The notes beneath the pieces were generated by a model. That model did not search any database. It was given only the letters and a program-made list of their open reading frames with translations, and was not told the DNA's origin. Made by a program: the position numbers and the translations under genes. A stretch of DNA of 64,000 nucleotides from Falsiroseomonas sp051860665 (GTDB lineage Bacteria > Pseudomonadota > Alphaproteobacteria > Acetobacterales > Acetobacteraceae): NCBI RefSeq assembly GCF_051860665.1, contig NZ_JBHYDM010000013.1:1-64000 (forward strand). Reading direction: 5' to 3'. This document shows, piece by piece, positions 33,416 through 43,211 of the stretch. How positions within the stretch are numbered: position 1 is the stretch's first letter; the number at the start of each line of letters is the position of its first letter.

Positions 33416-33856
33416 TTAGCTGGCGGCCGGCGCCAGATGGGTGATCGGCAGGCCCACCGCCTCCGCCACCAGGGTGCGGTGGCATTGGGCGGGGTCGGCT
33501 TCCAGGCAGAGCAGGCAGACGGGCTCGGCCCGCGCCTGGGCGGAGAGCGCGGCGAGTGCCGCCTGGCCCTCCGTCCCCGCCAGCTTCGCGCCGAAGATGC
33601 GGCGCATCTCGGCCGGGCGGCCGGCGCGCACGGCGGCGCGGCCTTCCGCCGGCGTGCCCAGCGCCGGCACATGCTGGTAGGCGATGCCGGCCTCGGCCAG
33701 CGCCGCCGAAAGCGCCCGCTTGGCGAAGCCCGGCTTTCGGCTATTCGCCAGCGCACGGACATCGACCAGCGTCGCGATGCCCTGGGCCTTGAGGGCGGCG
33801 ATCAGCCGCGCCGGCGTCGCCTCCTCATAGCCGATGGTGAAGACGCGGCCCGTCAT
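33416..33856 (-). CDS. DUF488 family protein
   Basis: A 146-residue protein of the DUF488 family: N-terminal VFTIGYEEAT, then LVDVRALANSRKPGFAK, HVPALGTPAEGR and the Cys-rich CLLCLEADPAQCHR. The conserved arginines and the Cys/His block suggest a nucleic-acid- or metal-linked enzyme, but the family function is not established. ATG 33856 starts one base after the maeB stop, so it is probably cotranscribed with maeB. A longer start at 33877 would overlap maeB. Confidence 0.88.
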   Translation of the reverse strand: MTGRVFTIGYEEATPARLIAALKAQGIATLVDVRALANSRKPGFAKRALSAALAEAGIAYQHVPALGTPAEGRAAVRAGRPAEMRRIFGAKLAGTEGQAALAALSAQARAEPVCLLCLEADPAQCHRTLVAEAVGLPITHLAPAAS

Positions 33857-33857
33857 C

Positions 33858-36167
33858 CTACTTCGGCAGCGCCGCATGGGCGGCGAGGCAGGCGATATCG
33901 AGGATCTGGTTCACCCCCGCCTCCATGCCGACGATCTGCACCGGCGCCGACAGCCCCATCAGCAGCGGGCCGATGGTCTGGGCGGAGGTCAGCTTCGGCG
34001 CCGCCTTGGTCAGGATATGCGCGGCGTGCAGGCCGGGCATCACCAGCACATTGGCGGGGCCGGTCAGGCGGCAGAAGGGATAGAGCGCGGCGCGCAGGCC
34101 GGGGTCGAGTGCGACATCGGCGGCCATCTCGCCGTCGTATTCGAAATCCACCTCGCGCTGGTCCAGCAGCTTCACCGCATCCCGCACATTGCCCGGGATG
34201 CTGCCCTTGGGATCGCCGAAGGTGGAGAAGGCGAGGAAGGCGACGCGCGGCTCATGCCCCAGGCGGCGGGCGGCGGCCGCGGCCTTGGTGGCGATTTCTG
34301 CGAGTGTCGCGGCATCCGGCCGCTCATGGATGGCGGTATCCGCCACCAGCACGGTGCCCGATCGCCGCGCCAGCATCAGCGTCAGCCCGAACAGCACCGT
34401 GCCCGGCGCCGGGTCGATCGCCGTCAGCACGCCTTCCAGCGTCGCCGCATAACTGCGCGTGGCGCCGGTGACCATCGCATCCGCATCGCCCGCGGCCACC
34501 ATGCAGGCAGCAAACACGTTGCGGTCCAGGTTCACCAGCCGCTGGCAGTCGCGCTGCAAGAAGCCCTCGCGCTGCTTCTTGGCATAGAGCCATTCGGCAT
34601 AGGCGGTGTTGCGATCCGAGAGCCGCGCATTGTGGATCTCGATGCCCTCCGGCATGGCGATGCCGAGGCCGGCGACCACCGCATTCACCCGGTCCTCCCG
34701 CCCCACCAGCACCGGCGTGCCGTAGCCGGCATTGCGGAAGGCGATGGCGGCGCGGATCACGCGCTCCTCCTCGCCCTCGGCGAAGACCACGCGGCGCGGA
34801 TTGGCCTGCACGCGCTCGGCGATCGCCTCCATCGCATGCGCGGTGGAATCCAGGCGCCCCGCCAGATCGCGGGCATAGCGGTGCAGGTCCATGATCGGCT
34901 TGCGCGCGACGCCGCTGTCCATCGCCGCCTTCGCCACGGCGGGCGGGATGCGGCTGATCAGGCGCGGGTCGAAGGCATTGGGGATGATATAGTCCGGGCC
35001 GAAGCGCAGCGCGCGGCCGGCACCGGCGCCCGCCACTTCCTCCGGCACATGCTCCCGCGCCAGCAGCGCCAGCGCATTGGCGGCGGCGACCTTCATCTGG
35101 TCGTTGATGGTGCTGGCGCGCACATCCAGCGCGCCGCGAAAGATGAAGGGGAAGCCGAGGACGTTGTTCACCTGGTTCGGATAGTCGCTGCGCCCGGTGG
35201 CGATGATGCAATCCGGCCGCACCGCGCGCGCCTCATCCGGCGTGATCTCAGGATCCGGGTTCGCCATGGCGAAGATGATCGGATGCGCCGCCATGGACCG
35301 CACCATTTCGGGCGTCACCGCGCCCTTGACGGAGAGGCCCATGAAGCAATCGGCACCCTCCATCGCCTGGGCGAGCGTGCGGCAATTCGTGTCGGCGGCA
35401 TGCGCCGACTTCCACTGGTTCATGCCCTCCGTCCGGCCGCGATAGATGACGCCCTTGGTATCGGCCAGGATCACATGCTGCGGGTGGATGCCCATGGCCT
35501 TCACCAGCTCGGCGCAGGCCACCGCCGCGGCACCCGCGCCATTGATCACCAGCTTCACGCTTTTCAGATCACGGCCGGTCAGGTGGCAGGCGTTGATCAG
35601 GCCGGCGGCCGCGACGATGGCGGTGCCGTGCTGGTCGTCATGGAAGACCGGGATATCCATCAGCTCGCGCAGGCGCTGCTCGATGACGAAGCATTCGGGC
35701 GCCTTGATGTCTTCCAGGTTGATGCCGCCGAAGGACGGGCCGAGGTAGCGGACGGAATTGACGAAGGCGTCCACATCCTCCGTATCCAGGCAGAGGTCGA
35801 TGGAATCCACATCGGCGAAGCGCTTGAACAGCGCGGCCTTGCCCTCCATCACCGGCTTGCTGGCCAGCGCGCCGAGATTGCCCAAGCCCAGCACCGCCGT
35901 GCCATTGCTGATGACGGCGACGAAATTGCCCTTGCTGGTATAGTCGTAGGCCAGCGCCGGGTTCTTGTGGATATGCAGGCAGGGCGCCGCCACGCCCGGG
36001 CTATAGGCCAGGGACAGGTCGCGCGCCGTGGTCAGCGGCTTGGTCAGCCGGATCTCCAGCTTGCCCGGCCGACCCTCGGCATGCATGGCCAGGGCTTCCT
36101 GGTCCGTGATGCGGGCGGTGCGGGTATCGGCCAGCGCCTCGCCCGGTGCCTTGCGCGCGTCATCCAT
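33858..36167 (-). CDS. maeB: NADP-dependent malic enzyme with phosphotransacetylase-like domain
   Basis: A 769-residue two-domain protein. The N-terminal malic enzyme part carries LAYSPGVAAPCLHI, KGNFVAVISNGTAVLGLGN, HDDQHGTAIVAAAG and the NAD(P) site LVINGAGAAAVACAELV. The C-terminal ~330 residues resemble phosphate acetyltransferase (MVTGATRSYAATLEGV; GPANVLVMPGLHAAHI). It oxidatively decarboxylates malate to pyruvate; in MaeB-type proteins the PTA-like domain is mainly regulatory. ATG 36167 has GGGGAAG at proper spacing; an in-frame GTG at 36191 is the alternative. mutS is divergent. Confidence 0.95.
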   Translation of the reverse strand: MDDARKAPGEALADTRTARITDQEALAMHAEGRPGKLEIRLTKPLTTARDLSLAYSPGVAAPCLHIHKNPALAYDYTSKGNFVAVISNGTAVLGLGNLGALASKPVMEGKAALFKRFADVDSIDLCLDTEDVDAFVNSVRYLGPSFGGINLEDIKAPECFVIEQRLRELMDIPVFHDDQHGTAIVAAAGLINACHLTGRDLKSVKLVINGAGAAAVACAELVKAMGIHPQHVILADTKGVIYRGRTEGMNQWKSAHAADTNCRTLAQAMEGADCFMGLSVKGAVTPEMVRSMAAHPIIFAMANPDPEITPDEARAVRPDCIIATGRSDYPNQVNNVLGFPFIFRGALDVRASTINDQMKVAAANALALLAREHVPEEVAGAGAGRALRFGPDYIIPNAFDPRLISRIPPAVAKAAMDSGVARKPIMDLHRYARDLAGRLDSTAHAMEAIAERVQANPRRVVFAEGEEERVIRAAIAFRNAGYGTPVLVGREDRVNAVVAGLGIAMPEGIEIHNARLSDRNTAYAEWLYAKKQREGFLQRDCQRLVNLDRNVFAACMVAAGDADAMVTGATRSYAATLEGVLTAIDPAPGTVLFGLTLMLARRSGTVLVADTAIHERPDAATLAEIATKAAAAARRLGHEPRVAFLAFSTFGDPKGSIPGNVRDAVKLLDQREVDFEYDGEMAADVALDPGLRAALYPFCRLTGPANVLVMPGLHAAHILTKAAPKLTSAQTIGPLLMGLSAPVQIVGMEAGVNQILDIACLAAHAALPK

Positions 36168-36317
36168 GGATCGTGTCTTCCCCAAGCTCACCTTCCCCCT
36201 TCATCGCAGCCCCAGGCGGGCCTGGGAAGACGGCCGCTTCGCAGCTGCGTTGCCGGGCTTTCGGGGGTTAAGCAGTGGGCCCTTCGCAGCCGCGGCGCGG
36301 CGGTCTATCGAGGATGG

Positions 36318-39071
36318 GTGAGCGATCCGACCCCTCTCCCGCCCGACGAAGGCCTTGGCTATCCGCGCGCCGAAGGCGCGACGCCGGCCCTGGCGCAATG
36401 GTTCGTGGCCAAGGCCGCGCATCCGGATGCGCTGGTCTTCTTCCGCATGGGCGATTTCTTCGAGATGTTCTTCGGCGATGCCGAGGTGGCCTCCGCCGCG
36501 CTCGATATCGCGCTGTCCTTCCGCGGCGAGCATCGCGGCCAGCCGGTGCCGATGTGCGGCGTGCCGGTGCATGCCTGGGAGGCCTATCTCGCCCGCCTGA
36601 TCCGCCAGGGCCATCGGGTTGCGATCTGCGACCAGATGGAAACGCCGGAGGAGGCGAAGAAGCGCAAGGCCCCCACCATCCGGCGCGAGGTGGTGCGCGT
36701 GGTGACCCCCGCCACCGTCACCGAGGACGGGTTGCTGGACGCCGCCCGCCCCGCCTGGCTGCTCGCCTTGGCCGAGGTGGAGGAGAATTTCGGCGCCGCC
36801 TGGGTCGATGTCTCGACCGGCGCCTTCGAGACCATGGCCCTGGCCCGCGCCGAACTCGGCGCCCTGCTGGCGCGGATCGAGCCGGTGGAGGCCTGCGCGC
36901 CGCGCGAGCTGGCGGAACTGCCCGACCTCGCCCAGCGCCTGCCCGGCCGCATCGCCGAACGCGCCCCGCCGCGCGACCCGGCCCGGTTGTTGCGCGAGGC
37001 CTTTGGCGTCGCGACGCTCGACGGTTTTGGTCGTTTCGCGCCCGCCGAGCTGGCGGCCGCGGCGCTCGCCTTGTCCTATGTCCGCGAAACCCAGGCCGGC
37101 GCCCTGCCGCGGCTGGACCCGCCGCGGCCGCAGGCGGGGGCTGCCGGCACGCTGGCGCTGGATGCCGCGACGCGGCGCAGCCTCGAGATCCTGCGCGACC
37201 AGCGCGGCGGGACCGAGGCCACGCTCTTCGCCGCCGTCGACCGCACCCTGACCGCGGCCGGCGCCCGCGAACTCGCCGCGCGCCTCTCCGCGCCCTTGGC
37301 CGAGGAAGCGGCGGTCTCCGCCCGCCACGACGCGGTGGCCTTCCTCCTGGGCGCGGAGGCGACCCGCATGGCGCTGCGCACCACGCTGAAGGGCGCGCCC
37401 GACATGGCCCGGGCGCTGGGTCGCCTGGCGCTGGACCGCTTCTTCCCGCGCGATCTTTCCGCACTCGCCAACGGTTTTTCGCGCGCTGAGCTGGCGGCGG
37501 ATGCGCTGGCCGCCGCGCCGATCCCGCCGCCGCCGCTGATCGCGGCCGCCCAGGCCGCACTCCGCCTCGACCCCGCACTCGCCGCCGAATACGGCCGCGC
37601 GCTGAACACGGACAAGATGCCGGCGCGGCTGGAGGATGGCGGGGTGATCGCCGCCGGCTATGATGGGGAGCTGGATGCGCTGCGCCGCCTGCGCGACGGG
37701 GCGCGGGAGGCGGTGGCGGCGCTGCAGATGGACCTGGCCCAGGCCTGGGGTGTCGCCAGCCTGAAGATCCGCCACCACCAGCAATTCGGCTTTCTGGCCG
37801 AGCTGCCCGCCGCCGCGGGCCAGAAGCTGGTGCAGTCGCCACCCGTGGCCACGGGCCAGCCGCTGTCCCCGATCCTGCGCCAGACCATGGCGAATGCCAT
37901 GCGCTTCACCTGCACCGCGCTGGCCGAGCTGGACCGCAAGGTGGCGGAGGCCGGAGAGCGGGCGGCGGCGCGCGAACGCGCCTGCATCGCCCATCTGAAG
38001 CGCCTGGCGCTGGAGCATGGCAGCGCGATTTCCGCCGCCGCCCGCGCGCTCGCGGAGCTCGACCTGCACGCCGCCAGCGCGCAGCTGGCCACCGAGGGCG
38101 GCTGGTGCCGGCCGGAGCTGACGGAGCGCGCGGAATTCTGCATCACCGCCGGCCGCCATCCGGTGGTGGAGGCGGTCCAGAAGCGTGCCCGCGGCCCGGC
38201 CTTCGTGCCGAATGATTGCGACCTGTCGCCGGGCCGCCGCCTGTGCCTGCTCACCGGCCCCAACATGGCCGGCAAGTCCACCTGGCTGCGCCAGAACGCC
38301 TTGATGGTCGTCCTTTGCCAGTCCGGCCTCTTCGTCCCGGCAAGCCGGGCCAGGATGGGGCTGGTGGACCGGCTGTTTTCCCGGGTCGGCGGCGGCGACG
38401 ATATCGCCGGCGGGCGATCGACCTTCATGGTGGAGATGGCGGAGACGGCGGCCATCCTGAACCAGGCCACCGCCCGCAGCCTGGTCGTGCTGGACGAGGT
38501 CGGCCGCGGCACCGCGACCTGGGATGGCCTGGCCATCGCCTGGGCGGTGCTGGAGGCGCTGCACGACCGCATCCGCTGCCGCGCCATCTTTGCCAGCCAT
38601 TTTCACGAACTGACGGCCCTCGCGGGACGCCTGCCGGAGGTGCAGCTGGCCCGCATGCAGGTGCGGGAATGGCGCGGGGAGGTGGTGTTCCAGCACCTGG
38701 TCGGTCCCGGCGCCAGCGAGCGGTCCTGGGGCGTGCATGTGGCCCGCCTGGCGGGCGTGCCGCGGCCGGTACTGAAGCGCGCGGCGGAAGTGCTGGGCGC
38801 GCTGGAAGCCCGCGCCCGCGCCGGCGGCCCCGATGCCTTGGCGGAGGAACTGCCGCTTTTCGCGGCCAGCCCCCCCGGCCCCGCGGCGCAGACGAGCCCC
38901 CTGCACGCGGAGCTTGCATCGCTCGACCCCGACGCCCTTTCCCCGCGCGAGGCGCAGGACGCGCTCTACCGCCTCAAGGCACTGGCCGAGCAAAAAAACG
39001 ATTCGCCTGCGGAAGCTACCGCAGCGCAACACGAGAAGACTATTGTTGGGACGGGTGACACGGTAGTGTGA
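36318..39071 (+). CDS. mutS: DNA mismatch repair protein MutS
   Basis: A 917-residue MutS. The mismatch-reading motif is MGDFFEMF with the Phe-x-Glu wedge (Phe47-Glu49). Walker A GPNMAGKST starts near residue 647, and Walker B SLVVLDEVGRGTATWDG near 721. SHFHELTALAG and the C-terminal clamp/dimer region follow. It recognises mispairs and small loops and recruits MutL. GTG 36318 with GAGG a few bases upstream matches the usual N terminus; the open frame continues far upstream but only as non-coding shadow. The stop overlaps the glnD start. Confidence 0.97.
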   Translation: MSDPTPLPPDEGLGYPRAEGATPALAQWFVAKAAHPDALVFFRMGDFFEMFFGDAEVASAALDIALSFRGEHRGQPVPMCGVPVHAWEAYLARLIRQGHRVAICDQMETPEEAKKRKAPTIRREVVRVVTPATVTEDGLLDAARPAWLLALAEVEENFGAAWVDVSTGAFETMALARAELGALLARIEPVEACAPRELAELPDLAQRLPGRIAERAPPRDPARLLREAFGVATLDGFGRFAPAELAAAALALSYVRETQAGALPRLDPPRPQAGAAGTLALDAATRRSLEILRDQRGGTEATLFAAVDRTLTAAGARELAARLSAPLAEEAAVSARHDAVAFLLGAEATRMALRTTLKGAPDMARALGRLALDRFFPRDLSALANGFSRAELAADALAAAPIPPPPLIAAAQAALRLDPALAAEYGRALNTDKMPARLEDGGVIAAGYDGELDALRRLRDGAREAVAALQMDLAQAWGVASLKIRHHQQFGFLAELPAAAGQKLVQSPPVATGQPLSPILRQTMANAMRFTCTALAELDRKVAEAGERAAARERACIAHLKRLALEHGSAISAAARALAELDLHAASAQLATEGGWCRPELTERAEFCITAGRHPVVEAVQKRARGPAFVPNDCDLSPGRRLCLLTGPNMAGKSTWLRQNALMVVLCQSGLFVPASRARMGLVDRLFSRVGGGDDIAGGRSTFMVEMAETAAILNQATARSLVVLDEVGRGTATWDGLAIAWAVLEALHDRIRCRAIFASHFHELTALAGRLPEVQLARMQVREWRGEVVFQHLVGPGASERSWGVHVARLAGVPRPVLKRAAEVLGALEARARAGGPDALAEELPLFAASPPGPAAQTSPLHAELASLDPDALSPREAQDALYRLKALAEQKNDSPAEATAAQHEKTIVGTGDTVV

Positions 39072-41869
39072 CAGGAATGACCGCCAGCCTCGGCCAACCG
39101 CCCACCCCAGCGGCTGCTCTCGCCCTCCCGGCCGAATCGCCAGAGGTCCTGCCGGATCTCATCGCGGGGCTGGTCGAAGCCGGTCGCCCCGTCGACCGCG
39201 ACATCGCCCTCGGCCTGCTGCGCCGCCAGCTCGGCCGCATCCAGGGCCGCGTGCAAAGGGCCTTCGAGGCGCATGACCTCTCGGGCCTCGGTGCCGCGCG
39301 CTGGCTGGCCGCGCTGACGGATGGCATCGTCGCCGCCATCCACAGCTATACGCTCGCGGCCTGCACCGATGCCGCGGGCGATACGGCGGCGGAGCCGCCC
39401 TTCGCGTTGATCGCCACCGGTGGCTATGGCCGCGGCGTGCTGGCGCCCTATTCCGACATCGACCTGCTCTTCCTGTCGGAAAAGCCGCTCGGCCCGCAGG
39501 GGCGGCGCTCGGTCGAATTCCTGCTCTACCTGCTCTGGGATCTCGGGCTGAAGGTGGGGCATGCCACCCGCACGCTCGCCGAATGCATCGAGGATGCGCG
39601 CGGCGACGTCACCATCCAGACCGCGCTGATCGATGCCCGCTACCTGGCCGGCGAGCGGCCGATCTTCGAGCGTTTCGACACCGCCTTCGTGGCCGCCCGC
39701 AAGGCCAGCGGCCTGGCCCCCTTCCTGGCAGCGAAGCGCGCCGAACGCACGGCGCGCCACGCCCGCTACGGCGAAAGCCCCTTCCTGGTGGAGCCCCATG
39801 TGAAGGAAGGTCGCGGCGGGCTGCGCGACCTGCAGACGCTGTATTGGCTGGCGCGCCATGCCTTCGGCGTGCAGCGCATGCCGGAACTGGTGGGCGCGGA
39901 CAGCCCCGGGGGCGGCCTGCTGACGCCGCAGGAGGCGCGCGCCATCCGCCGCGCCTGGAATTTTTTGTGGACCGTCCGCTTCCATCTTCACTACGTCACC
40001 GGCCGCGCCGAGGAACGCCTGACCTTCGACCTGCAGCCCGTCGTGGGCGCCCGCATGGGATACACACGACATGGTGTGCAGGACGGCGTCGAGCGCTTCA
40101 TGAAGCACCTGTTCCTGACGGCCCGCGACGTGGTGCGGCTGACCCGCCTGCTGGAACCGGCGCTGGAACGCGCGGCGCTGGGCCCGCCCGCCGTGCTGCC
40201 CGCCGGCGATGCCGCGCTCTCGCAAGCCGGGATGGCGCTGGCCGACGGGAAAGTGCTGTTCGCGCCGGACCGCAATATCGCCGCGGACCCCGCCATCATG
40301 CTGCGCCTGGTGCGCGCCGCGCGGGACCGGAACCTGGAGATCCACCCCCTCGCCCATCGCGCGCTGATCCGCAATGCGCGCTACGCCGTGCAGCTGCGCG
40401 ACGACCCGCCCGCCAATGCCCTGTTCCTCGACCTGCTGACCGGCCGCGACCCGGCGCGCTTCATGCGCGTGCTGAACGAGGTGGGCTTCCTGTCCCGCTT
40501 CATGCCGGACTGGGCCCGCATCGTCGGCCTCATGCAGTTCGACACCTACCATGTCTTCACGGTGGAAGAGCACACGATCGAGGCGATCGGCGTGCTGGCC
40601 GCCCTGGAACGTGGCGAGCTGGGGGAGGTCGCGCCGGTCGCCTCCGAGCTGATCGGCCAGGTGCAGTCCCGCCGCGCGCTCTATGTCTCCGTCCTGCTGC
40701 ATGACATCGCCAAGGGCCGCGGCGGCGATCATTCGGAACTCGGCGCGCAGATCGCGCTGGAGATCTGTCCCAAGCTCGGCCTTTCGCCAGAGGAGACGGA
40801 GACCGTCTCCTGGCTCGTGCTGAACCACCTGCTGATCAGCCAGACCGCCTTCAAGCGCGACATCGACGACCCCAAGACCATTCTGGATATTGCCGAGACC
40901 GTGCAGTCGCCGGAGCGGCTGCGGCTGCTGCTGGTGATGACGGTGGCGGATATGCGCGCGGTCGGGCCCAAGGTCTGGAACGGCTGGAAGGCGACGCTGC
41001 TGCGCGAACTGTACTGGCGCGTGGCGGAGGTGCTGGCCGGCGGGCTTTCGGTGCCGGAGCGTGACACCCGCGTGGCCCGCGCCCGCGCCGCCGCCGCGGC
41101 GCTGCTGACGCACCAGACCAAGGCCGAGACCGACCTGTTCCTCAGCCTCGGCTATCCCGGCTACTGGCTCTCCTTCGACCCCGAGACGCATGCCCGCCAC
41201 GCGGAGATGATCCGCGAGGCCGAGGCCGACAATGCGCCGCTGACCGTCCGCACCCGGGTGATCGAGGCGCGCTCCGTCACCGAGGTCACCGTCTACTGCT
41301 CCGATCACCCCGGCCTGTTCAGCCGCATCGCCGGCGCGCTGGCGGTGGCGGGCGCCAGCATCGTGGATGCGCGCATCCACACCATGACCAATGGCATGGC
41401 GCTCGACACCTTCTGGGTGCAGGACGCCGCCGGCGGTGCCTTCGACGCGCCGCATCGCCTGGCACGGCTCGCCGTGCTGATCGAGCAGTCGCTCTCCGGC
41501 CGGCTGCGGCTGGAGGCGGAGATCGCCAAGGTGCGGCGCGAACCGGCGCGTCTGCGCGCTGTCACCATCCCGCCCCGCGTGGTGCTGGACAACCATGCCT
41601 CCAACACCCACACGGTGATCGAGGTGAATGGCCGCGACCGCCCCGGCCTGCTGCATGCGGTGACGGCGGCGATCAGCGGCCAGGGGCTGCAGATCGCCAG
41701 CGCCCATATCACCACCTATGGCGTGCGGGCGGTGGACGTCTTCTATGTGAAGGACGTCTTCGGGCTGAAGGTGGAGAATGAGCGCAAGCTGGCGGCGCTG
41801 CGCAGCGCGCTGCTGGTGGCGCTCGGCGCGCCCGACATTCCCGGCGATGGGTCCGTGCGGATCGTCTGA
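39068..41869 (+). CDS. glnD: Bifunctional [protein-PII] uridylyltransferase / uridylyl-removing enzyme
   Basis: A 933-residue GlnD with complete domain order. The nucleotidyltransferase site is GGYGRG (118-123) with SDIDLL (129-134). A GlnD-type middle region has KEGRGGLRDLQTLYWLARH. The HD phosphohydrolase site LLHDIAKGRGGDHSE lies near residue 545. Two C-terminal ACT domains contain DHPGLFSRIAGAL and DRPGLLHAVTAAI. It senses glutamine and modifies PII proteins to set nitrogen status. GTG 39068 overlaps the mutS stop (GTGTGA); an in-frame ATG at 39077 is the alternative. mutS-glnD adjacency is common in alphaproteobacteria. Confidence 0.97.
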   Translation: MTGMTASLGQPPTPAAALALPAESPEVLPDLIAGLVEAGRPVDRDIALGLLRRQLGRIQGRVQRAFEAHDLSGLGAARWLAALTDGIVAAIHSYTLAACTDAAGDTAAEPPFALIATGGYGRGVLAPYSDIDLLFLSEKPLGPQGRRSVEFLLYLLWDLGLKVGHATRTLAECIEDARGDVTIQTALIDARYLAGERPIFERFDTAFVAARKASGLAPFLAAKRAERTARHARYGESPFLVEPHVKEGRGGLRDLQTLYWLARHAFGVQRMPELVGADSPGGGLLTPQEARAIRRAWNFLWTVRFHLHYVTGRAEERLTFDLQPVVGARMGYTRHGVQDGVERFMKHLFLTARDVVRLTRLLEPALERAALGPPAVLPAGDAALSQAGMALADGKVLFAPDRNIAADPAIMLRLVRAARDRNLEIHPLAHRALIRNARYAVQLRDDPPANALFLDLLTGRDPARFMRVLNEVGFLSRFMPDWARIVGLMQFDTYHVFTVEEHTIEAIGVLAALERGELGEVAPVASELIGQVQSRRALYVSVLLHDIAKGRGGDHSELGAQIALEICPKLGLSPEETETVSWLVLNHLLISQTAFKRDIDDPKTILDIAETVQSPERLRLLLVMTVADMRAVGPKVWNGWKATLLRELYWRVAEVLAGGLSVPERDTRVARARAAAAALLTHQTKAETDLFLSLGYPGYWLSFDPETHARHAEMIREAEADNAPLTVRTRVIEARSVTEVTVYCSDHPGLFSRIAGALAVAGASIVDARIHTMTNGMALDTFWVQDAAGGAFDAPHRLARLAVLIEQSLSGRLRLEAEIAKVRREPARLRAVTIPPRVVLDNHASNTHTVIEVNGRDRPGLLHAVTAAISGQGLQIASAHITTYGVRAVDVFYVKDVFGLKVENERKLAALRSALLVALGAPDIPGDGSVRIV

Positions 41870-41943
41870 TCCGGCCGGGCTCCACTTAACAGTTTCTTTC
41901 TCGGAACGGGCGCAGCAAGCTTCTTCCCGCAAGGAGGTTTCGC

Positions 41944-42639
41944 ATGTTCCGACCCATCCCCGCCCTGCTCGCCCTGCTGCTGCTGGGCGCCTGCGCCCAG
42001 GCCACGGTCGCCCCCCTGGCCCCGCCCGCGCCCGGCCAGCCCGCGGCCGAACGGCTGCCGGCGCCGGCGCAGATCGTGGTGGAGCGCTTTGCCCTCCACC
42101 CCAGCCAGGTCACGCTGGACAGCGCGCCGCTGCTGCGCGCGCAGCGGGCGGTCAGCGGCGACGACCGCGCCGCCCGCCGCACGGCCGCGGAGGAAGCCGT
42201 GGCCGGTTTCCAGACCGCCCTGGTCGCCGCCCTGCGCGAGCGCGGTCTCGCCGCGGTGCCGGCCGCCGAGGCCAGCCCGGCCACGCCGCGGCTTCTGGTG
42301 CGCGGCCGGTTCAGCGCGCTGGAAGAAGGCAACCGCGCCCGCCGCACCGTGGTCGGCTTCGGCCTTGGCGCCAGCCGGGTGGCGGGGACCGCGATGCTGG
42401 CCTTCCAGGACAGCGCGACGACCGAGCCGCGCCAGGTGGACAGCTTCGCGCTGGATGCCGATAGCGGCCGCATGCCTGGCGGCGTGCTCGGCGCCGGGCG
42501 CGGCGCCGGCATGGTGGTGGCCGGCACCGCGATCCGGGGCGCGGCGGGGGAGGTGCGCGGCCCGCAGGAGATCGGCGCCCTGGCCCGCGGCACCGCGGAC
42601 CGGATTGTTGCCTACGCGACAGCGCAGGGGTGGCGCTGA
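41944..42639 (+). CDS. DUF4410-like lipoprotein
   Basis: A 231-residue exported protein. The signal peptide ends in the lipobox LLLLGAC (Cys17), followed by a Pro/Ala-rich tether. The mature part has ALRERGLAAVP, the GRFSALEEGNRARR segment, and the glycine-rich VVGFGLGASRVAGTA, a pattern I associate with DUF4410 outer-membrane lipoproteins. A near-perfect AAGGAGG precedes ATG 41944. It is convergent with the next lipoprotein gene, one base apart. Function unknown. Confidence 0.8.
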   Translation: MFRPIPALLALLLLGACAQATVAPLAPPAPGQPAAERLPAPAQIVVERFALHPSQVTLDSAPLLRAQRAVSGDDRAARRTAAEEAVAGFQTALVAALRERGLAAVPAAEASPATPRLLVRGRFSALEEGNRARRTVVGFGLGASRVAGTAMLAFQDSATTEPRQVDSFALDADSGRMPGGVLGAGRGAGMVVAGTAIRGAAGEVRGPQEIGALARGTADRIVAYATAQGWR

Positions 42640-42640
42640 T

Positions 42641-43207
42641 TCAGAACAGCTTCAGCTGACCGGTCGCGCCGCGCGGGGCCGACGCCGCGGGCAGGGCCGC
42701 GACGCAGTCCAGAAAGGCTTCGCCGGCCTGCCCGGCCGGCGGCACCGCGAAGGCGACATCGAGCTGCGGCGTCCGGAAGCTGCCCCCGGCCAGCGTGGCG
42801 CGCACCATCTCCAGCCCGGGCGCCTGTTCGAGCGACCGGCCGAAGGCCTGCGGTGCGACCGGCAGCCCCGGGAGCGACCATGCGCCCTGCGGGCCGGCGA
42901 ACAGGATCTCCGCCGTCGAGGCCGGATCGAGCCTGGGGCCGTCCCGATCGAAGCGGCCCATGGCGAAGGCGACCCGCGCCGGCCGCACCACGAACTGCAC
43001 CTTCCGCGCCGGCTGGCCGGCCTCCAGCACGCAGGTTCCATCGCCGCGGCGGGCCATCCAGCCATCCTCGGTAGCTTGCGCCGCGGCCTGCGGCGGCTCG
43101 GCCACCGCGGCGGGGCCCGGCGCGCCGCAGGCCGCAAGACCCAAGGCCGACACGGCCGCAAGGACCCGCCAGGGATGGCGGCAGGACAGGACCCTTGCCG
43201 GCGGCAT
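42641..43207 (-). CDS. Hypothetical lipoprotein
   Basis: A 188-residue protein with signal peptide and lipobox ALGLAAC followed by GAPGPAA. The mature part contains two further cysteines (in DGTCVLEAG and FLDCVAALP) that may form a disulfide, and no recognised domain. It starts four bases after the lutA stop and is therefore the last gene of the aroE-coaE-dnaQ-lutA chain. Confidence 0.75.
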   Translation of the reverse strand: MPPARVLSCRHPWRVLAAVSALGLAACGAPGPAAVAEPPQAAAQATEDGWMARRGDGTCVLEAGQPARKVQFVVRPARVAFAMGRFDRDGPRLDPASTAEILFAGPQGAWSLPGLPVAPQAFGRSLEQAPGLEMVRATLAGGSFRTPQLDVAFAVPPAGQAGEAFLDCVAALPAASAPRGATGQLKLF

Positions 43208-43211
43208 GGGT

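Noticed and set aside
33834..36317. Upstream extension of the mutS frame to 33834
   Set aside because: It is antisense to maeB, and the MutS N terminus begins at GTG 36318.
36201..39032. Long minus-strand frames opposite mutS and glnD (943 and 988 codons)
   Set aside because: They are high-GC shadows of well-supported genes with no domain of their own.
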